64,000 nt of DNA from Mycobacterium interjectum (GCA_002102225.1 LQPB01000035.1:1-64000), one strand, 5' to 3'. Shown: positions 24,510 through 35,031, counted from the stretch's first letter. The notes: generated by a model from the letters alone, not told the origin. Numbers and translations are program-made.

Positions 24510-25679
24510 TCAGCCGGCGCGGGCGGCGTCCTCCAACAGGTCGGCGGCGCGGGCGACGCTGTCGACGGATCGAGTCATCCGACTGGCAACCTCGCGGGCG
24601 CGAACCGCATAGTCGGGCGCGAGGAGGCGGCGCAGGTCGGCGACCAGCGAGTCCTGGGTGGTGACCCCGAACTGCCGCCCGAAACCGACCCCGAGCCGCT
24701 CCAGGCCGGCGGCCCAGAGGGGCTGATCAAGCCACAGCCACAGGGCCAGCGCGGGGATGCCGGCCCGCAGCCCCGCGGCGGTGCTGCCGGCGCCGCCGTG
24801 GTGAACCACCGCGCGGCAGGCCGGCAGGACGGCGGCGTGGTTCACCGCCTCCACCACCTTGATGTGGTCGAAACGCGGAGCGTCGGCGAAGTCATTGGGT
24901 CCGCTGCATACCAGCGCCCGCTCCCCCAGCTGAGCGCAGGCCGCGCCGACCATGGCGACCAGGTCGGCCGCCGCCGAGATCGGCGTGCTGCCCAGGCCGA
25001 AGCAGACCGGCGGCGTGCCGTCAGCCATCCACTCCAAAACCTCGTCATCGGCGTCCGTCGCCGACTCGAGTGTCAGCGCGCCGACGAAGGGCCGGTGGTC
25101 ACCGGGTTCCACCCAGTCGGCGGCCGGCCCGGGCAGGCAAAGCTCGTCGTAGGCCTGGATTTCCAATGCGGCGCCGGAGGATTGCGCCGACTCCGGCAAA
25201 CCCAGCGCCCGACGCTGGGCCGCCGCCACTTCCTTCGTCAGCCCCGAATACAGCGCCCCGGTAGAGAACACGCGCGCCGGGAAGAAGTGCAGCGCGGCCA
25301 GCGGAATGCCGCGGTACTCAGCGACGGGGGCGGCCACCTCCTGCTCGTTGATGCCCGCCAACAGCAGGTCCGCGCCCTCGGCCAGGGACGTGAGCGTCGC
25401 GGTCTTCTCCGTCCAGACCCGGGTGAGATGTTCCATCACCGCGGGCAAGGCGCTGATCGGGTTCCCAGCCGTGCGGACGAATTGCGCGGCCGACTCCAGT
25501 TGCTCCCGCGTGTCCGGTCCATAGGCGACCGCGGTCACCCCCGACGCCTCGACGAAGGCGATCTTGTCGGGCGAGACCGCCATCCGTACGTCGTGCCCGC
25601 GGCGCAGCAGCTCCCGGCCGACGGCGGCGCAGGGCTCGACGTCGCCCCGGCTCCCGTAGCCGGTCAGCACGAACTTCAT
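24510..25679 (-). CDS. Glycosyltransferase family 1 (UGT/sterol or glycolipid type)
   Basis: 389 residues, GT-B fold. The N-terminal GYGSRGDVEPCAAVGREL is the acceptor-domain start common to bacterial UGT-like enzymes. The C-terminal nucleotide-sugar motif is HHGGAGSTAAGLRAGIPAL, followed by WLDQPLWA. Mycobacterial relatives glycosylate lipids such as glycopeptidolipids or sterols using UDP or TDP sugars; the acceptor here is not predictable. It stands alone, with no other glycolipid genes around it. Confidence 0.85.
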   Translation of the reverse strand: MKFVLTGYGSRGDVEPCAAVGRELLRRGHDVRMAVSPDKIAFVEASGVTAVAYGPDTREQLESAAQFVRTAGNPISALPAVMEHLTRVWTEKTATLTSLAEGADLLLAGINEQEVAAPVAEYRGIPLAALHFFPARVFSTGALYSGLTKEVAAAQRRALGLPESAQSSGAALEIQAYDELCLPGPAADWVEPGDHRPFVGALTLESATDADDEVLEWMADGTPPVCFGLGSTPISAAADLVAMVGAACAQLGERALVCSGPNDFADAPRFDHIKVVEAVNHAAVLPACRAVVHHGGAGSTAAGLRAGIPALALWLWLDQPLWAAGLERLGVGFGRQFGVTTQDSLVADLRRLLAPDYAVRAREVASRMTRSVDSVARAADLLEDAARAG

Positions 25680-25768
25680 CGGCGGAACCGTAGCATTAAA
25701 GCCGTTGCGGCACAGCGCCGCCCGAGGCCGACTTGAGCCGCACCGCTCTCGCGGGCATATTAGGCGGT

Positions 25769-26695
25769 ATGCATGTGATCAGTGGAGTCCGTGACCCGGC
25801 GACGAGCTTCCCCCTCGATACGGTGGCCGACGACGCGCACGAGCGTCGCCAGGCCAACCGCGCCGTGGCCGTCAGCGCCATCGGCCTGGCCCTGACCGGC
25901 CTCGTCGAATTGGCCATCGCGCTGGTGTCGGGATCGGTGGCCCTGCTCGGCGACGCGCTGCACAACCTGTCCGACGTGTCGACCAGTGCCCTGGTGTTCG
26001 TGGGTTTCCGCGCATCCCGCAAGGTCCCCACCGAGCGCTACCCCTACGGCTACGAACGCGCCGAGGACCTCGCGGGAATCGGTGTGGCGCTGGTGATTTG
26101 GGGCAGCGCACTGGTCGCCGGTTTCGAAAGCGTCACGAAGCTGCTGCGCCACGGCGGCACCGGGCACCTGAGCTGGGGCATCGCCGCGGCGGCCGTCGGC
26201 ATCGCGGGCAACCAGCTGGTGGCTCGCTACAAGCTGGCGGTGGGCCGGCGGATTCGCTCGGCCACGATGGTGGCCGACGCGAAGCATTCCTGGCTGGACG
26301 CGTTGTCCTCGGCCGGGGCGATGCTGGGCCTGATCGGCGTGGCGCTCGGCTGGGCGTGGGCGGACGCGGTCGCCGGAATCGTCGTCACCGTCTTCATCTG
26401 CCACGTCGGCTGGGAGGTCACCGCCGACATCGCTCACCGGCTGCTCGACGGCGTCGACCCCGAAATCATCACGACGGCCGAAACGGCGGCCGCCGCGGTT
26501 CCCGGTGTGGTGCACGCGCACGCCCGCGCGCGCTGGACCGGGCGGACCCTACGGGTCGAGGTGGAGGGCTTCGTCGACCCGAAAACCCCGCTCGCCGAAG
26601 CCGACCAGATCGGTCGCAGCGTGGCCGCCGCGCTGGCGCCACGGATCCCCGAGATGCACAACTTCACCTGGAGCGCGCGCGCCGCGACTCAGTGA
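25769..26695 (+). CDS. Cation diffusion facilitator (metal efflux) transporter
   Basis: 308 residues from ATG 25769. Five to six membrane helices; the metal site is visible as HNLSD in the second helix and DAKHSWLD in the fifth (HxxxD/DxxxH type of Zn/Co/Fe efflux CDFs). The C-terminal cytoplasmic domain (about 210-300) has the alpha/beta layout of the CDF dimerisation domain. It exports divalent metals in exchange for protons. The 3' end overlaps the convergent hydrolase by seven bases. Confidence 0.88.
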   Translation: MHVISGVRDPATSFPLDTVADDAHERRQANRAVAVSAIGLALTGLVELAIALVSGSVALLGDALHNLSDVSTSALVFVGFRASRKVPTERYPYGYERAEDLAGIGVALVIWGSALVAGFESVTKLLRHGGTGHLSWGIAAAAVGIAGNQLVARYKLAVGRRIRSATMVADAKHSWLDALSSAGAMLGLIGVALGWAWADAVAGIVVTVFICHVGWEVTADIAHRLLDGVDPEIITTAETAAAAVPGVVHAHARARWTGRTLRVEVEGFVDPKTPLAEADQIGRSVAAALAPRIPEMHNFTWSARAATQ

Positions 26696-27591
26696 AACGA
26701 TTCGACGACCGCGATCAGCTCGTCGGGGGCTTCCCAATTCAGTAGGTGCCCGGCGTCGGGAACGTTCACCAGCCGCGCCTCGGGGACGCCGTCGGCCAGT
26801 CGGCGCGAATGACTTTGCGGCGTAGTGCGATCCGCGGTGCCGACCATGACCACGGTCGGCACCCGTATCTCACCGAGCCGCGGGTATCGATCCTCCCGCG
26901 AGAAGGCCCGCACGATCGGCAGCAGGGGCCCGTGCTCGTCCAGGTGTTGTTGGAAAGCCTCCATGAAGACCGACACCATCACCGGCGACGGACGCGTCCC
27001 GCACTGCGCGGCGCCGAACAGCGCGGCGACGGTCCGGTTGCGCACGAACGATTGCAGGATGCCAAGCTGCAGCAGCGGGATCTGCAGCCGGTTCTGCGGC
27101 GCGCCATCCAGGATCCGGCCCGCCCACGTCGCGAACAACACCAGCCCGCGCAGCCGCCGCGCCAGGTCGGCGTGGTCGAGCACCGCACGGATGCTGACGA
27201 ACCCGCCCATCGAGTGGCCGACGAGCACGCCGTCGCGAACGTCGAAATGCTCGAGGACCGCGGCGAGGTCGGCCGCCATGGGTTCGGATCCGATTCCGTC
27301 GGAGCCAAGGGTGGAGCGCCCGTGGCCGCGCTGATCGAAGGCGATGACACGAAACCCCCGTTGCTGCAACTCGTCCCACACCAGGTTCCACTCGAGGACT
27401 CGGGCGGTGTAGCCGTGGACGAGGATCACCGGCGGTCCCTGCCCCGCGACCAAAGCGCTGAGCACCGTGCCGTCGGGGCGCTCGATGAAGACGTGCTCGC
27501 CCTCCGGTTCCGCCGTAAGCCGCTCGCGCGGAAAGGGATCCGGGTTGCGCTGTATCCGTGCCGTCACCGCCCGCGCGGCCCCCCAGCCCAA
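26689..27591 (-). CDS. Alpha/beta hydrolase
   Basis: 300 residues (TTG start at 27591; the true start is uncertain). Oxyanion loop LVHGYTA, nucleophile elbow VGHSMGG (Ser), acid in MVGTADRTT (Asp), and His in DAGHLLNW complete the catalytic triad. The N-terminus has no clear signal. Substrate unknown; the family includes esterases, lipases and haloperoxidase-like proteins. Confidence 0.85.
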   Translation of the reverse strand: MGWGAARAVTARIQRNPDPFPRERLTAEPEGEHVFIERPDGTVLSALVAGQGPPVILVHGYTARVLEWNLVWDELQQRGFRVIAFDQRGHGRSTLGSDGIGSEPMAADLAAVLEHFDVRDGVLVGHSMGGFVSIRAVLDHADLARRLRGLVLFATWAGRILDGAPQNRLQIPLLQLGILQSFVRNRTVAALFGAAQCGTRPSPVMVSVFMEAFQQHLDEHGPLLPIVRAFSREDRYPRLGEIRVPTVVMVGTADRTTPQSHSRRLADGVPEARLVNVPDAGHLLNWEAPDELIAVVESFH

Positions 27592-27623
27592 CAGCCCGGT
27601 CGCGCCGAGCGCCGTGACGGCCT

Positions 27624-28250
27624 TCAGGAGGGCAGCCCGCTCTTGATGGCCGCGTCCTGCTTCTTCGCGAGGTCGAGAACGAAGTCCGGTTGCAGCGGAT
27701 CGTTGGGCGCGCTTTCGAATTCAAGGACCGTGAAGACCTTGCCCTCGGTGAACATCACGATCGCCTTCGACTTCGAGCCGTCCGGCGACGGGCCCACGGC
27801 CATCTGGCCGCCGGTGCCGACGTCGGCCGGCGTCGGGGCGGCCTTGACGCTGAGTTCCTGAATCCCCTTGGCGCTCTGGTCGAGCGCCTGCGAGGCCGCG
27901 CCGGCGTCGGCATAGACGTAGATGGTGTCGTCGACCTTGCGGGTGCCGCCCTGATTCATGAACACGCCTTCCGATCCCGCGGGGTTGGGCACCGGCAGCG
28001 TCTGGAACAGGGTGAAGGTATCGCCAGGCACCACGATATCGGTCGGCTTGATCAGCAGATTGCTGTAGTCGGAGGGCTGGGCGGCACCGGTGCTCGATGT
28101 CGGTGACGCGGCCGACGACGACGCGGCCGAGGTCGACGACGACGTTGACGACGACGGGCCCGACGACTTGTTGCTGCCACAGCCCGCGACGCCCACTACC
28201 AGGGCGCTCGCCGCCAAGCCGGCTGCCATCACCGATGCCTTCATCACCAT
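27624..28250 (-). CDS. Lipoprotein
   Basis: 208 residues from ATG 28250, supported by AGGAG six bases upstream. The lipobox is VAGC after a short hydrophobic helix, so the protein is lipidated and anchored on the outer face of the membrane. A long Ser/Thr/Ala-rich linker follows, then a soluble domain of about 150 residues without cysteines. Function unknown; similar lipoproteins are common in mycobacteria. Confidence 0.75.
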   Translation of the reverse strand: MVMKASVMAAGLAASALVVGVAGCGSNKSSGPSSSTSSSTSAASSSAASPTSSTGAAQPSDYSNLLIKPTDIVVPGDTFTLFQTLPVPNPAGSEGVFMNQGGTRKVDDTIYVYADAGAASQALDQSAKGIQELSVKAAPTPADVGTGGQMAVGPSPDGSKSKAIVMFTEGKVFTVLEFESAPNDPLQPDFVLDLAKKQDAAIKSGLPS

Positions 28251-28349
28251 TTGGCTCCTCTGGGCGCGGTCGGCAGGCGCCGACGTCTCGGCGCAACATA
28301 GCGGACCGCCGCGGCCTTGGCTACCCGAGACACGTGGGAGACTCCGCAC

Positions 28350-29372
28350 ATGACTTCACCCGACGGAACGGCCGCTTCCCCGGCGGAGGTAATGCAGGAG
28401 CTGATCCTGGCCGCGTGGGTTTCGCAGGGCATCACCGCGGTCGCCGACCTTCGCGTGGCGGACGCGCTGTCCGCGGGACCGCTGGGGATCGACGAGTTGG
28501 CCGGCAAGGTCGGGGCCCATCCCGACGCGTTGGGCAGGCTGCTGCGGGCGCTGATCGGGCAAGGCATCTTCGCGCAACGCGGTGACGGCCGCTACGAGCT
28601 GACCCCGCTGGCCGAGCTGTTGTGCTCCGATGCCCCGGTGTCCATGGCGCCGATGGCGCGCTTCATCGGCGCGCGTCAGCACCGCGAGCATTGGAGCCTG
28701 CTGACGGAGGCGATCAAAACCGGGACCGCGGTCGTTCCCGGGTTGCGCGGCAAGGACTTCTTCGACTACCTGGGCGACGACCCCGAGTTCGGGCAGATCT
28801 TCAACGACGCCATGACGGGCATGTCCGGGTTGTCGATCGGACCAGTCGTCGAGGCCTACGACTTCACCCGGTTCGCCACCATCGTCGACGTGGCCGGCGG
28901 CCACGGGCGGCTGCTCGGCGCGATCCTGGCATCGGCACCCGACGCCCAAGGGGTGCTGTACGACCTGCCCGAGGTGATCGCGGGCGCGCCGGCGCTGCTG
29001 CAGGAAACCCATGCCGAACGGGTCAGGCTTGCCGAGGGGTCATTTTTCGACAGCGTCCCGGCCGGCGCCGACGCCTACATCCTCAAGCACATCATCCACG
29101 ACTGGGACGACGAGGCATCGGTGCAGATCCTGCGGAACGTGCGGTCGGCCGCCCCCGCCGGCGCCGCGTTACTGCTCGTCGAGACCGTCATTCCCGAAGA
29201 CGACAGCGGATCGGTCGCCAAGTGGACGGACATGGAGATGCTGATCATCAACAACGGCCGCGAGCGCACCGCGACCGAGTACCGCCGCCTGTTCGATGCG
29301 GCCGGTTTCGAGATGGTCGGCGTCGTCGACACCGCTTCGCAGTTCAGCATCATCGAGGGCCGCGCGGTTTGA
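28350..29372 (+). CDS. SAM-dependent O-methyltransferase
   Basis: 340 residues. N-terminal winged-helix dimerisation domain (about 15-110), then a Rossmann methyltransferase with motif I VDVAGGHGRLL, acidic residue YDLPEV, and the HIIHDWDDEASV motif typical of family 2 O-methyltransferases. These methylate small hydroxylated aromatics or polyketides. No biosynthetic cluster is present around it, so the substrate cannot be inferred. Confidence 0.88.
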   Translation: MTSPDGTAASPAEVMQELILAAWVSQGITAVADLRVADALSAGPLGIDELAGKVGAHPDALGRLLRALIGQGIFAQRGDGRYELTPLAELLCSDAPVSMAPMARFIGARQHREHWSLLTEAIKTGTAVVPGLRGKDFFDYLGDDPEFGQIFNDAMTGMSGLSIGPVVEAYDFTRFATIVDVAGGHGRLLGAILASAPDAQGVLYDLPEVIAGAPALLQETHAERVRLAEGSFFDSVPAGADAYILKHIIHDWDDEASVQILRNVRSAAPAGAALLLVETVIPEDDSGSVAKWTDMEMLIINNGRERTATEYRRLFDAAGFEMVGVVDTASQFSIIEGRAV

Positions 29373-29378
29373 CCGGGG

Positions 29379-29738
29379 CTAATCGCCGACCGCGCCCTCG
29401 GGCTTGGGGCCGCGACCTTCGCCCGTGATGTACTTGGGGCAGTACGCGCCGAGGGCGATCACCGTGAATTTGGCCGCGCCATTTTCGCTGAACCCGTTGC
29501 GCCGCTGGAGATTTCCGATGATTTCGTCCTCGGACGCCCCGGTGTCCTCGAGCTGGCACAGGGTCTTGGCGACCGATATCGCGGCGTTGGGATCCTGGTA
29601 GGTGATCCCGGCGAATCTGAGCGCGGCGAGGAAATCGGCGTCGGTCGCCGGATCGGTGGTGGGGTCTTGGTCGGCGTGCGCCGGCGCGGCCAGACCCACC
29701 ATGGCGACGACGGCCGCCACCCCCCGCAGCAATTTCAT
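29379..29738 (-). CDS. Secreted DUF732 protein
   Basis: 119 residues: signal peptide (about 1-22, ending AHA) followed by a DUF732 domain with FLAALRFAGITYQDPN, cysteines in TLCQLED and AYCPKYI, and an acidic/Gly tail. Same architecture as the protein at 31771. Function unknown. Confidence 0.82.
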   Translation of the reverse strand: MKLLRGVAAVVAMVGLAAPAHADQDPTTDPATDADFLAALRFAGITYQDPNAAISVAKTLCQLEDTGASEDEIIGNLQRRNGFSENGAAKFTVIALGAYCPKYITGEGRGPKPEGAVGD

Positions 29739-29956
29739 GACCTCGTGATCGTCCCAGACCCGCCGCAGACCCGCATCCCGGGCAGCCTCGCGGCGTCGCC
29801 GGCCGGGCTCGCGTGTAGATTGGTTGGATAGGCCGTTCGTGTTGGGCCTGCCACCTTGGACATCGAGTCCGCGGATGAGCAGCTCAGAACCGATCGTGCC
29901 GCTCTCGACAGATCAACGTTTTTCGCCCAGATCCATCAATTTAAGGACCCCGCCCG

Positions 29957-30094
29957 ATGAATTCATCGGATTTGTTTTCACATCGCTACGAGCCCGAAGT
30001 CGTGTCCGACAGCGGTCGCGACCAGGAACCGACTCAACTTCCCGTCTTTTCGGATCGCCCCGCGACCGATTCCCCGGCTACGCCGCCCCGCTAA
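29957..30094 (+). CDS. Possible 45-residue small protein in a 433-base gap
   Basis: ATG 29957 with AAGGA about ten bases upstream, and TAA at 30092-30094. Hydrophilic, Ser/Asp/Pro-rich, with no membrane segment. The rest of the gap 29739-30171 holds no other frame I would support. Plausible but unproven; it could also be a leader. Confidence 0.3.
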   Translation: MNSSDLFSHRYEPEVVSDSGRDQEPTQLPVFSDRPATDSPATPPR

Positions 30095-30171
30095 AGCGCG
30101 GGCCGCACCATGAGGGAGCCGGCCGCCTCGCGAAACCCCCTGCGCGTCAGCGCTTCGCGGCCCGGCGGCGG

Positions 30172-31656
<1,485 letters not shown>

Positions 31657-31770
31657 ATTTGCGTCCTTACCTGGGCCGTTGTTGCCAGCAGCGTAAATGC
31701 GAAATGTTGACGACAGGTTTCGTTAACCGGGCGTTCGCGGACGGGAATGTAAAAAATCGATGACGGGGCG

Positions 31771-32103
31771 TTACCCGCCGCCATCGACCTTCGTGCTGGT
31801 GACCGTCAGGGATTGAGGGCAGTACACGTTGGCCGCGATCGCGGTGAACCTGGCGGCGTTATCGCCGTGCAGACCGGGATTCTGAGACTGAACGGTCTTG
31901 ACGACTTCCGCCATTTGCGTCCCCCGGCCCACCGCCTGACACACCCATCTCCCGGCGCCGATGGCCGGGCCCGGGTCCGGAAAAGTGATGCCCGCCGCGC
32001 GCAGCGAGGCGAGGAACGCGTCGTCGTCGTAGTCTGCCCGCGCCGGCCCGGCCAGGCCGACCAGCGCGGCCAGGCTCATCATCGTCAGGAGCAGCGGTTT
32101 CAC
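31771..32103 (-). CDS. Secreted DUF732 protein
   Basis: 110 residues from GTG 32103, which places the signal peptide (KPLLLTMMSLAALVGLAGPA) at the N-terminus; a longer frame from 32157 would bury it and run into the clpC2 operator. DUF732 domain with ASLRAAGITFPDPG and cysteines in WVCQAV and VYCPQS. Divergent from clpC2. Confidence 0.78.
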   Translation of the reverse strand: MKPLLLTMMSLAALVGLAGPARADYDDDAFLASLRAAGITFPDPGPAIGAGRWVCQAVGRGTQMAEVVKTVQSQNPGLHGDNAARFTAIAANVYCPQSLTVTSTKVDGGG

Positions 32104-32152
32104 GGCCCACTGATCGTCGCAGAAGAACCGCCGTTTCGCATCCGAAACAGTC

Positions 32153-32198
32153 GTCAACCCGAGGTTGACACCACTGAGATCGTCAACCTAGTGTTGAC
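32153..32198 (+). promoter_or_regulatory. clpC2 promoter with paired GTCAAC-N5-GTTGAC operators
   Basis: Two inverted repeats, 32153-32169 and 32182-32198, each GTCAAC-N5-GTTGAC, begin 29 bases apart. A consensus -35 TTGACA (32165-32170) lies on the right arm of the first; after 18 bases, the -10 TAGTGT (32189-32194) lies inside the second. Predicted +1 is at or one base before the ATG (32202). Occupancy would block the promoter. Confidence 0.75.
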
Positions 32199-32201
32199 GG
32201 C

Positions 32202-32939
32202 ATGTCCGAACCGACGCCCGTCGCCTATCCCGTCCGCCTCGACGAGCTGATCAACGCGATCAAACGGGTCCACCCGGACGTGCTGGACCAGCTCGCCGAC
32301 GCCGTGCTGGCCGCCGAGCATCTGGGCGAGGTCGCCGACCACCTGATCGGGCACTTCGTCGATCAGGCCCGCCGCTCGGGGGCGTCGTGGACCGACATTG
32401 GCAAGAGCATGGGCGTCACCAAACAGGCCGCCCAGAAGCGCTTCGTGCCCCGGGCCGAGGCCACCACGCTGGACGACGAACAGGGCTTCGGGCGCTTCAC
32501 GCCGCGGGCCCGCAATGCCGTGGTGGCGGCGCAGAATGCCGCGCACGAAGCCGGCAACGGCGAGATCACGCCGGACCACCTGCTGCTCGGCGTGCTCAGC
32601 GACCCCGCCGGGCTGGCCACGCTGTTGCTGCAACGGCAGCAGGTCGACGTCGAGGCGCTCCGGGCCGCCATAACGCTGCCCCCGTCCACGAGCGAGCCTC
32701 CCGAGCTCATCCCGTTCAGCGGACCGGCCCGCAAGGCGCTGGAGCTGACCTTCCGCGAGGCACTTCGGCTGGGCCACAACTACATCGGCACCGAACACCT
32801 GCTGCTGGCGTTGCTCGAACTCGAGGACGGCGCCGGCCCGCTGCACCGATGCGGCGTCGACAAGGACCGTGTCGACGACGATGCCGCGGCGGCGCTCGAG
32901 GCACTGGCCAGCGGCAAGAACCCCTCCCCCTCCCCGTAG
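32202..32939 (+). CDS. clpC2: ClpC2: HTH plus Clp N-terminal repeat domain
   Basis: 245 residues. N-terminal part (about 1-90) contains a helix-turn-helix (GASWTDIGKSMGVTKQAAQK). The C-terminal part has two Clp-N repeats (residues about 90-160 and 165-235; GEITPDHLLLGVL and HNYIGTEHLLLALL). There is no AAA domain, so it is not an unfoldase. The M. tuberculosis homologue Rv2667 is reported to bind ClpC1-targeting drugs as a decoy and to repress its own gene. The operators just upstream fit autoregulation. Confidence 0.9.
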   Translation: MSEPTPVAYPVRLDELINAIKRVHPDVLDQLADAVLAAEHLGEVADHLIGHFVDQARRSGASWTDIGKSMGVTKQAAQKRFVPRAEATTLDDEQGFGRFTPRARNAVVAAQNAAHEAGNGEITPDHLLLGVLSDPAGLATLLLQRQQVDVEALRAAITLPPSTSEPPELIPFSGPARKALELTFREALRLGHNYIGTEHLLLALLELEDGAGPLHRCGVDKDRVDDDAAAALEALASGKNPSPSP

Positions 32940-32960
32940 CGCGTGTGCGATCATGCGAGG

Positions 32961-33470
32961 ATGCACCGCTGGCTGATCGCCCTGTCAATCCTGCTGGTTG
33001 CGGCCGCGAACATCTCGGCGCCGCGCGCGTGGGCCGGCGACGCGCCGATCGGCCACATCGGTGACACGTTGCGGGTGGACACCGGCACCTACATCGCCGA
33101 CGTCACCGTCAGCAGCGTGGCCCCCTGCGACCCGCCCCCGGGATTCGGCTACACGCGCAGCGGCGTGCCGATCAAGAGCTTTCCCGGCAGCACCCCCAAC
33201 CGCGCCGACGTGACGGTCCGGGCGATCCGGGTGCCCAATCCGTACGTCATGGCGACCGAATTCAGCTTCGACGGGGTGACCCCGTTCGCCGACGCCTACA
33301 CGCCGCGCGCCACCGACGCGCCCGACGCGCTGGACAACGTGCTCGTCAACGCGCCGAACGGGGCGATCGTGCGCGGCGGGGTGTATTGGGACGCCTACCG
33401 CGACCCGGTCTCGACCGTCGTCCTGCTGGACAAGAAGACGGGCACCCATCTCGCCCAATGGAATCTCTGA
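32961..33470 (+). CDS. Secreted conserved mycobacterial protein (Rv2668-like)
   Basis: 169 residues from ATG 32961: signal peptide (about 1-30, ending RAWA) and a beta-rich mature domain resembling secreted immunogenic MPT63-like or telomeric-repeat-like folds in layout only. By position it corresponds to Rv2668, downstream of clpC2 in M. tuberculosis. Its end overlaps the start of the acetyltransferase gene by 13 bases, so the two are probably one transcript. Confidence 0.8.
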   Translation: MHRWLIALSILLVAAANISAPRAWAGDAPIGHIGDTLRVDTGTYIADVTVSSVAPCDPPPGFGYTRSGVPIKSFPGSTPNRADVTVRAIRVPNPYVMATEFSFDGVTPFADAYTPRATDAPDALDNVLVNAPNGAIVRGGVYWDAYRDPVSTVVLLDKKTGTHLAQWNL

Positions 33471-34027
33471 CGCTCGCGACGGGTTCCGTCGACGCCGGGG
33501 AGCTGGCCGCCGTTGCGGCGCAAACCTTTCCGCTGGCCTGCCCGCCCGCGACGGCTCCCGAAGACATCGCGTCGTTCATCGAGGCGAACCTGTCGGTGGA
33601 ACGCTTCGCGGAATACCTGGCCGATCCGGACCGCGCGATCTTCACCGCGGCGCGGGGCGGCCGAATCATCGGCTACGCCATGCTCATTCGTGAGGCCACC
33701 GGCGAAGCCGCCGAGCTGTCGAAGATCTACGTGCTGGCCGAGCATCACGGCGGCGGGGTGTCGGGGGCGCTGATGGAGCTGGCGCTGGCCACGGCCGAGG
33801 GGTGGGGTGCGCGGCGCGTGTGGCTGGGCGTCAACCAGGCGAATCAACGCGCGCAACGCTTTTACGCCAAGAGCGGTTTTGCGATCAGCGGCACCAGGAC
33901 CTTTCGGGTGGGCAGCCGCACCGAGAACGATTACCTCATGGTTCGCGAGCTTGGGTCAGCGCCACCAGCCGTGACGTCGCCCGCAGGTACTTCTTCCGGT
34001 AGCCGCCCGCCAGCATCTCCTCGCTGA
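33458..34027 (+). CDS. GNAT acetyltransferase (Rv2669-like)
   Basis: 189 residues from ATG 33458. GNAT fold: central SKIYVLAEHHGGGVSGAL (acetyl-CoA binding motif A, with a modified Q/RxxGxG/A loop), RVWLGVNQANQRAQRFYAKSGF (motif B) and a final strand. The last 25 or so residues are Ser/Pro-rich and encoded in the overlap with the opposing ATPase gene (92 bases), so the natural C-terminus may be simply read-through sequence. Substrate unknown. Confidence 0.85.
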   Translation: MESLTLATGSVDAGELAAVAAQTFPLACPPATAPEDIASFIEANLSVERFAEYLADPDRAIFTAARGGRIIGYAMLIREATGEAAELSKIYVLAEHHGGGVSGALMELALATAEGWGARRVWLGVNQANQRAQRFYAKSGFAISGTRTFRVGSRTENDYLMVRELGSAPPAVTSPAGTSSGSRPPASPR

Positions 34028-34997
34028 AGATGCTGTCCAGCCTGGCGCCCGAGGCCACCACCGGGATGCCGGCGTCATAGAGCCGGTCGGTCAGCGACAC
34101 CAACCGCAGCGCGACGTTCTGGTCGTCGATGGCGTGCACGCCGGTGACAAAGACCGCCGTCACGCCCTCGATCAGCGTCAGATAACGCGACGGGTGCATG
34201 GTGGCCAGGTGCGCGCACAGCGCGTCGAAGTCGTCCAGCGTCGCGCCGTCGACCCGCGCCGCGCGCTCGGCCACCTCCTCGTCGGACGGCGGCTGCGGCG
34301 CCGGCGGCAGGCCGCGGTGCCGGTAGTCCGGCCCCTCGATCCGCACGGTGGTGAAAATGCTTGCCAGCGTGTGGATCTCGCGCAGAAAATCCTGGGCGGC
34401 GAAGCGGCCCTCGCCGAGCTGCTCGGGCAGGGTGTTGGAGGTCGCGGCCACCGACACGCCGCGCTCGACCAACGACGACAGCAGTCGCGAGATGAGGGTG
34501 GTGTTGCCGGGGTCGTCGAGTTCGAACTCGTCGATGCACACCGCGGTGTAATCGGCCAGCATCTCAATGCATTCGACGAACCCGAACACCCCGGCGAGCT
34601 GGGTGAGCTCACCAAAGGTGGCGAACGCCTTGGGGGTTGGCGATTCCGGTCCCCCGCCGGGCAACTGGTAGTAGGCCGACGCGAGCAGGTGGGTCTTGCC
34701 CACGCCGAAGCCGCCGTCGAGGTAGAGACCGACCCCGGGCAGTGCGGCCCGTTTCCCGAACAGTTTTCGCCGGCCGGCCCGGCGCTCGACGGCCCGCCAG
34801 CAGAAGTCCTGACAGGCCTCGACGGCGGCGGCCTGGGTCGGTTCCGCCGGGTCCGGGCGGTACGTGGCAAAGCTCACGTCGGCGAACGTTGGCGGCGGCC
34901 GCAATTGGGCGATGAGTCGCTCCGGCGACACGCTGGGATGCCGGTCCACCAACCGGGGCACGGGGCCTGGCGCATCGGCGTTGGTCGACCCACGCAT
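33936..34997 (-). CDS. ZapE/AFG1-type ATPase (Rv2670c-like)
   Basis: 353 residues from ATG 34997. Walker A GGFGVGKTHLL (about 95-105), Walker B CIDEFELDD, and the Sensor-1 region SNTLPEQL, matching the ZapE/AFG1 P-loop family (DNA/protein remodelling ATPase linked to cell division in E. coli and to mitochondrial quality control in eukaryotes). The order ATPase-ribD-protease matches Rv2670c-Rv2672. It is divergent from the reductase gene across about 34 bases. Confidence 0.88.
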   Translation of the reverse strand: MRGSTNADAPGPVPRLVDRHPSVSPERLIAQLRPPPTFADVSFATYRPDPAEPTQAAAVEACQDFCWRAVERRAGRRKLFGKRAALPGVGLYLDGGFGVGKTHLLASAYYQLPGGGPESPTPKAFATFGELTQLAGVFGFVECIEMLADYTAVCIDEFELDDPGNTTLISRLLSSLVERGVSVAATSNTLPEQLGEGRFAAQDFLREIHTLASIFTTVRIEGPDYRHRGLPPAPQPPSDEEVAERAARVDGATLDDFDALCAHLATMHPSRYLTLIEGVTAVFVTGVHAIDDQNVALRLVSLTDRLYDAGIPVVASGARLDSIFSEEMLAGGYRKKYLRATSRLVALTQAREP

Positions 34998-35031
34998 GCA
35001 CCGAACTGTAGCGACGTGCTGCAATCAAGCG

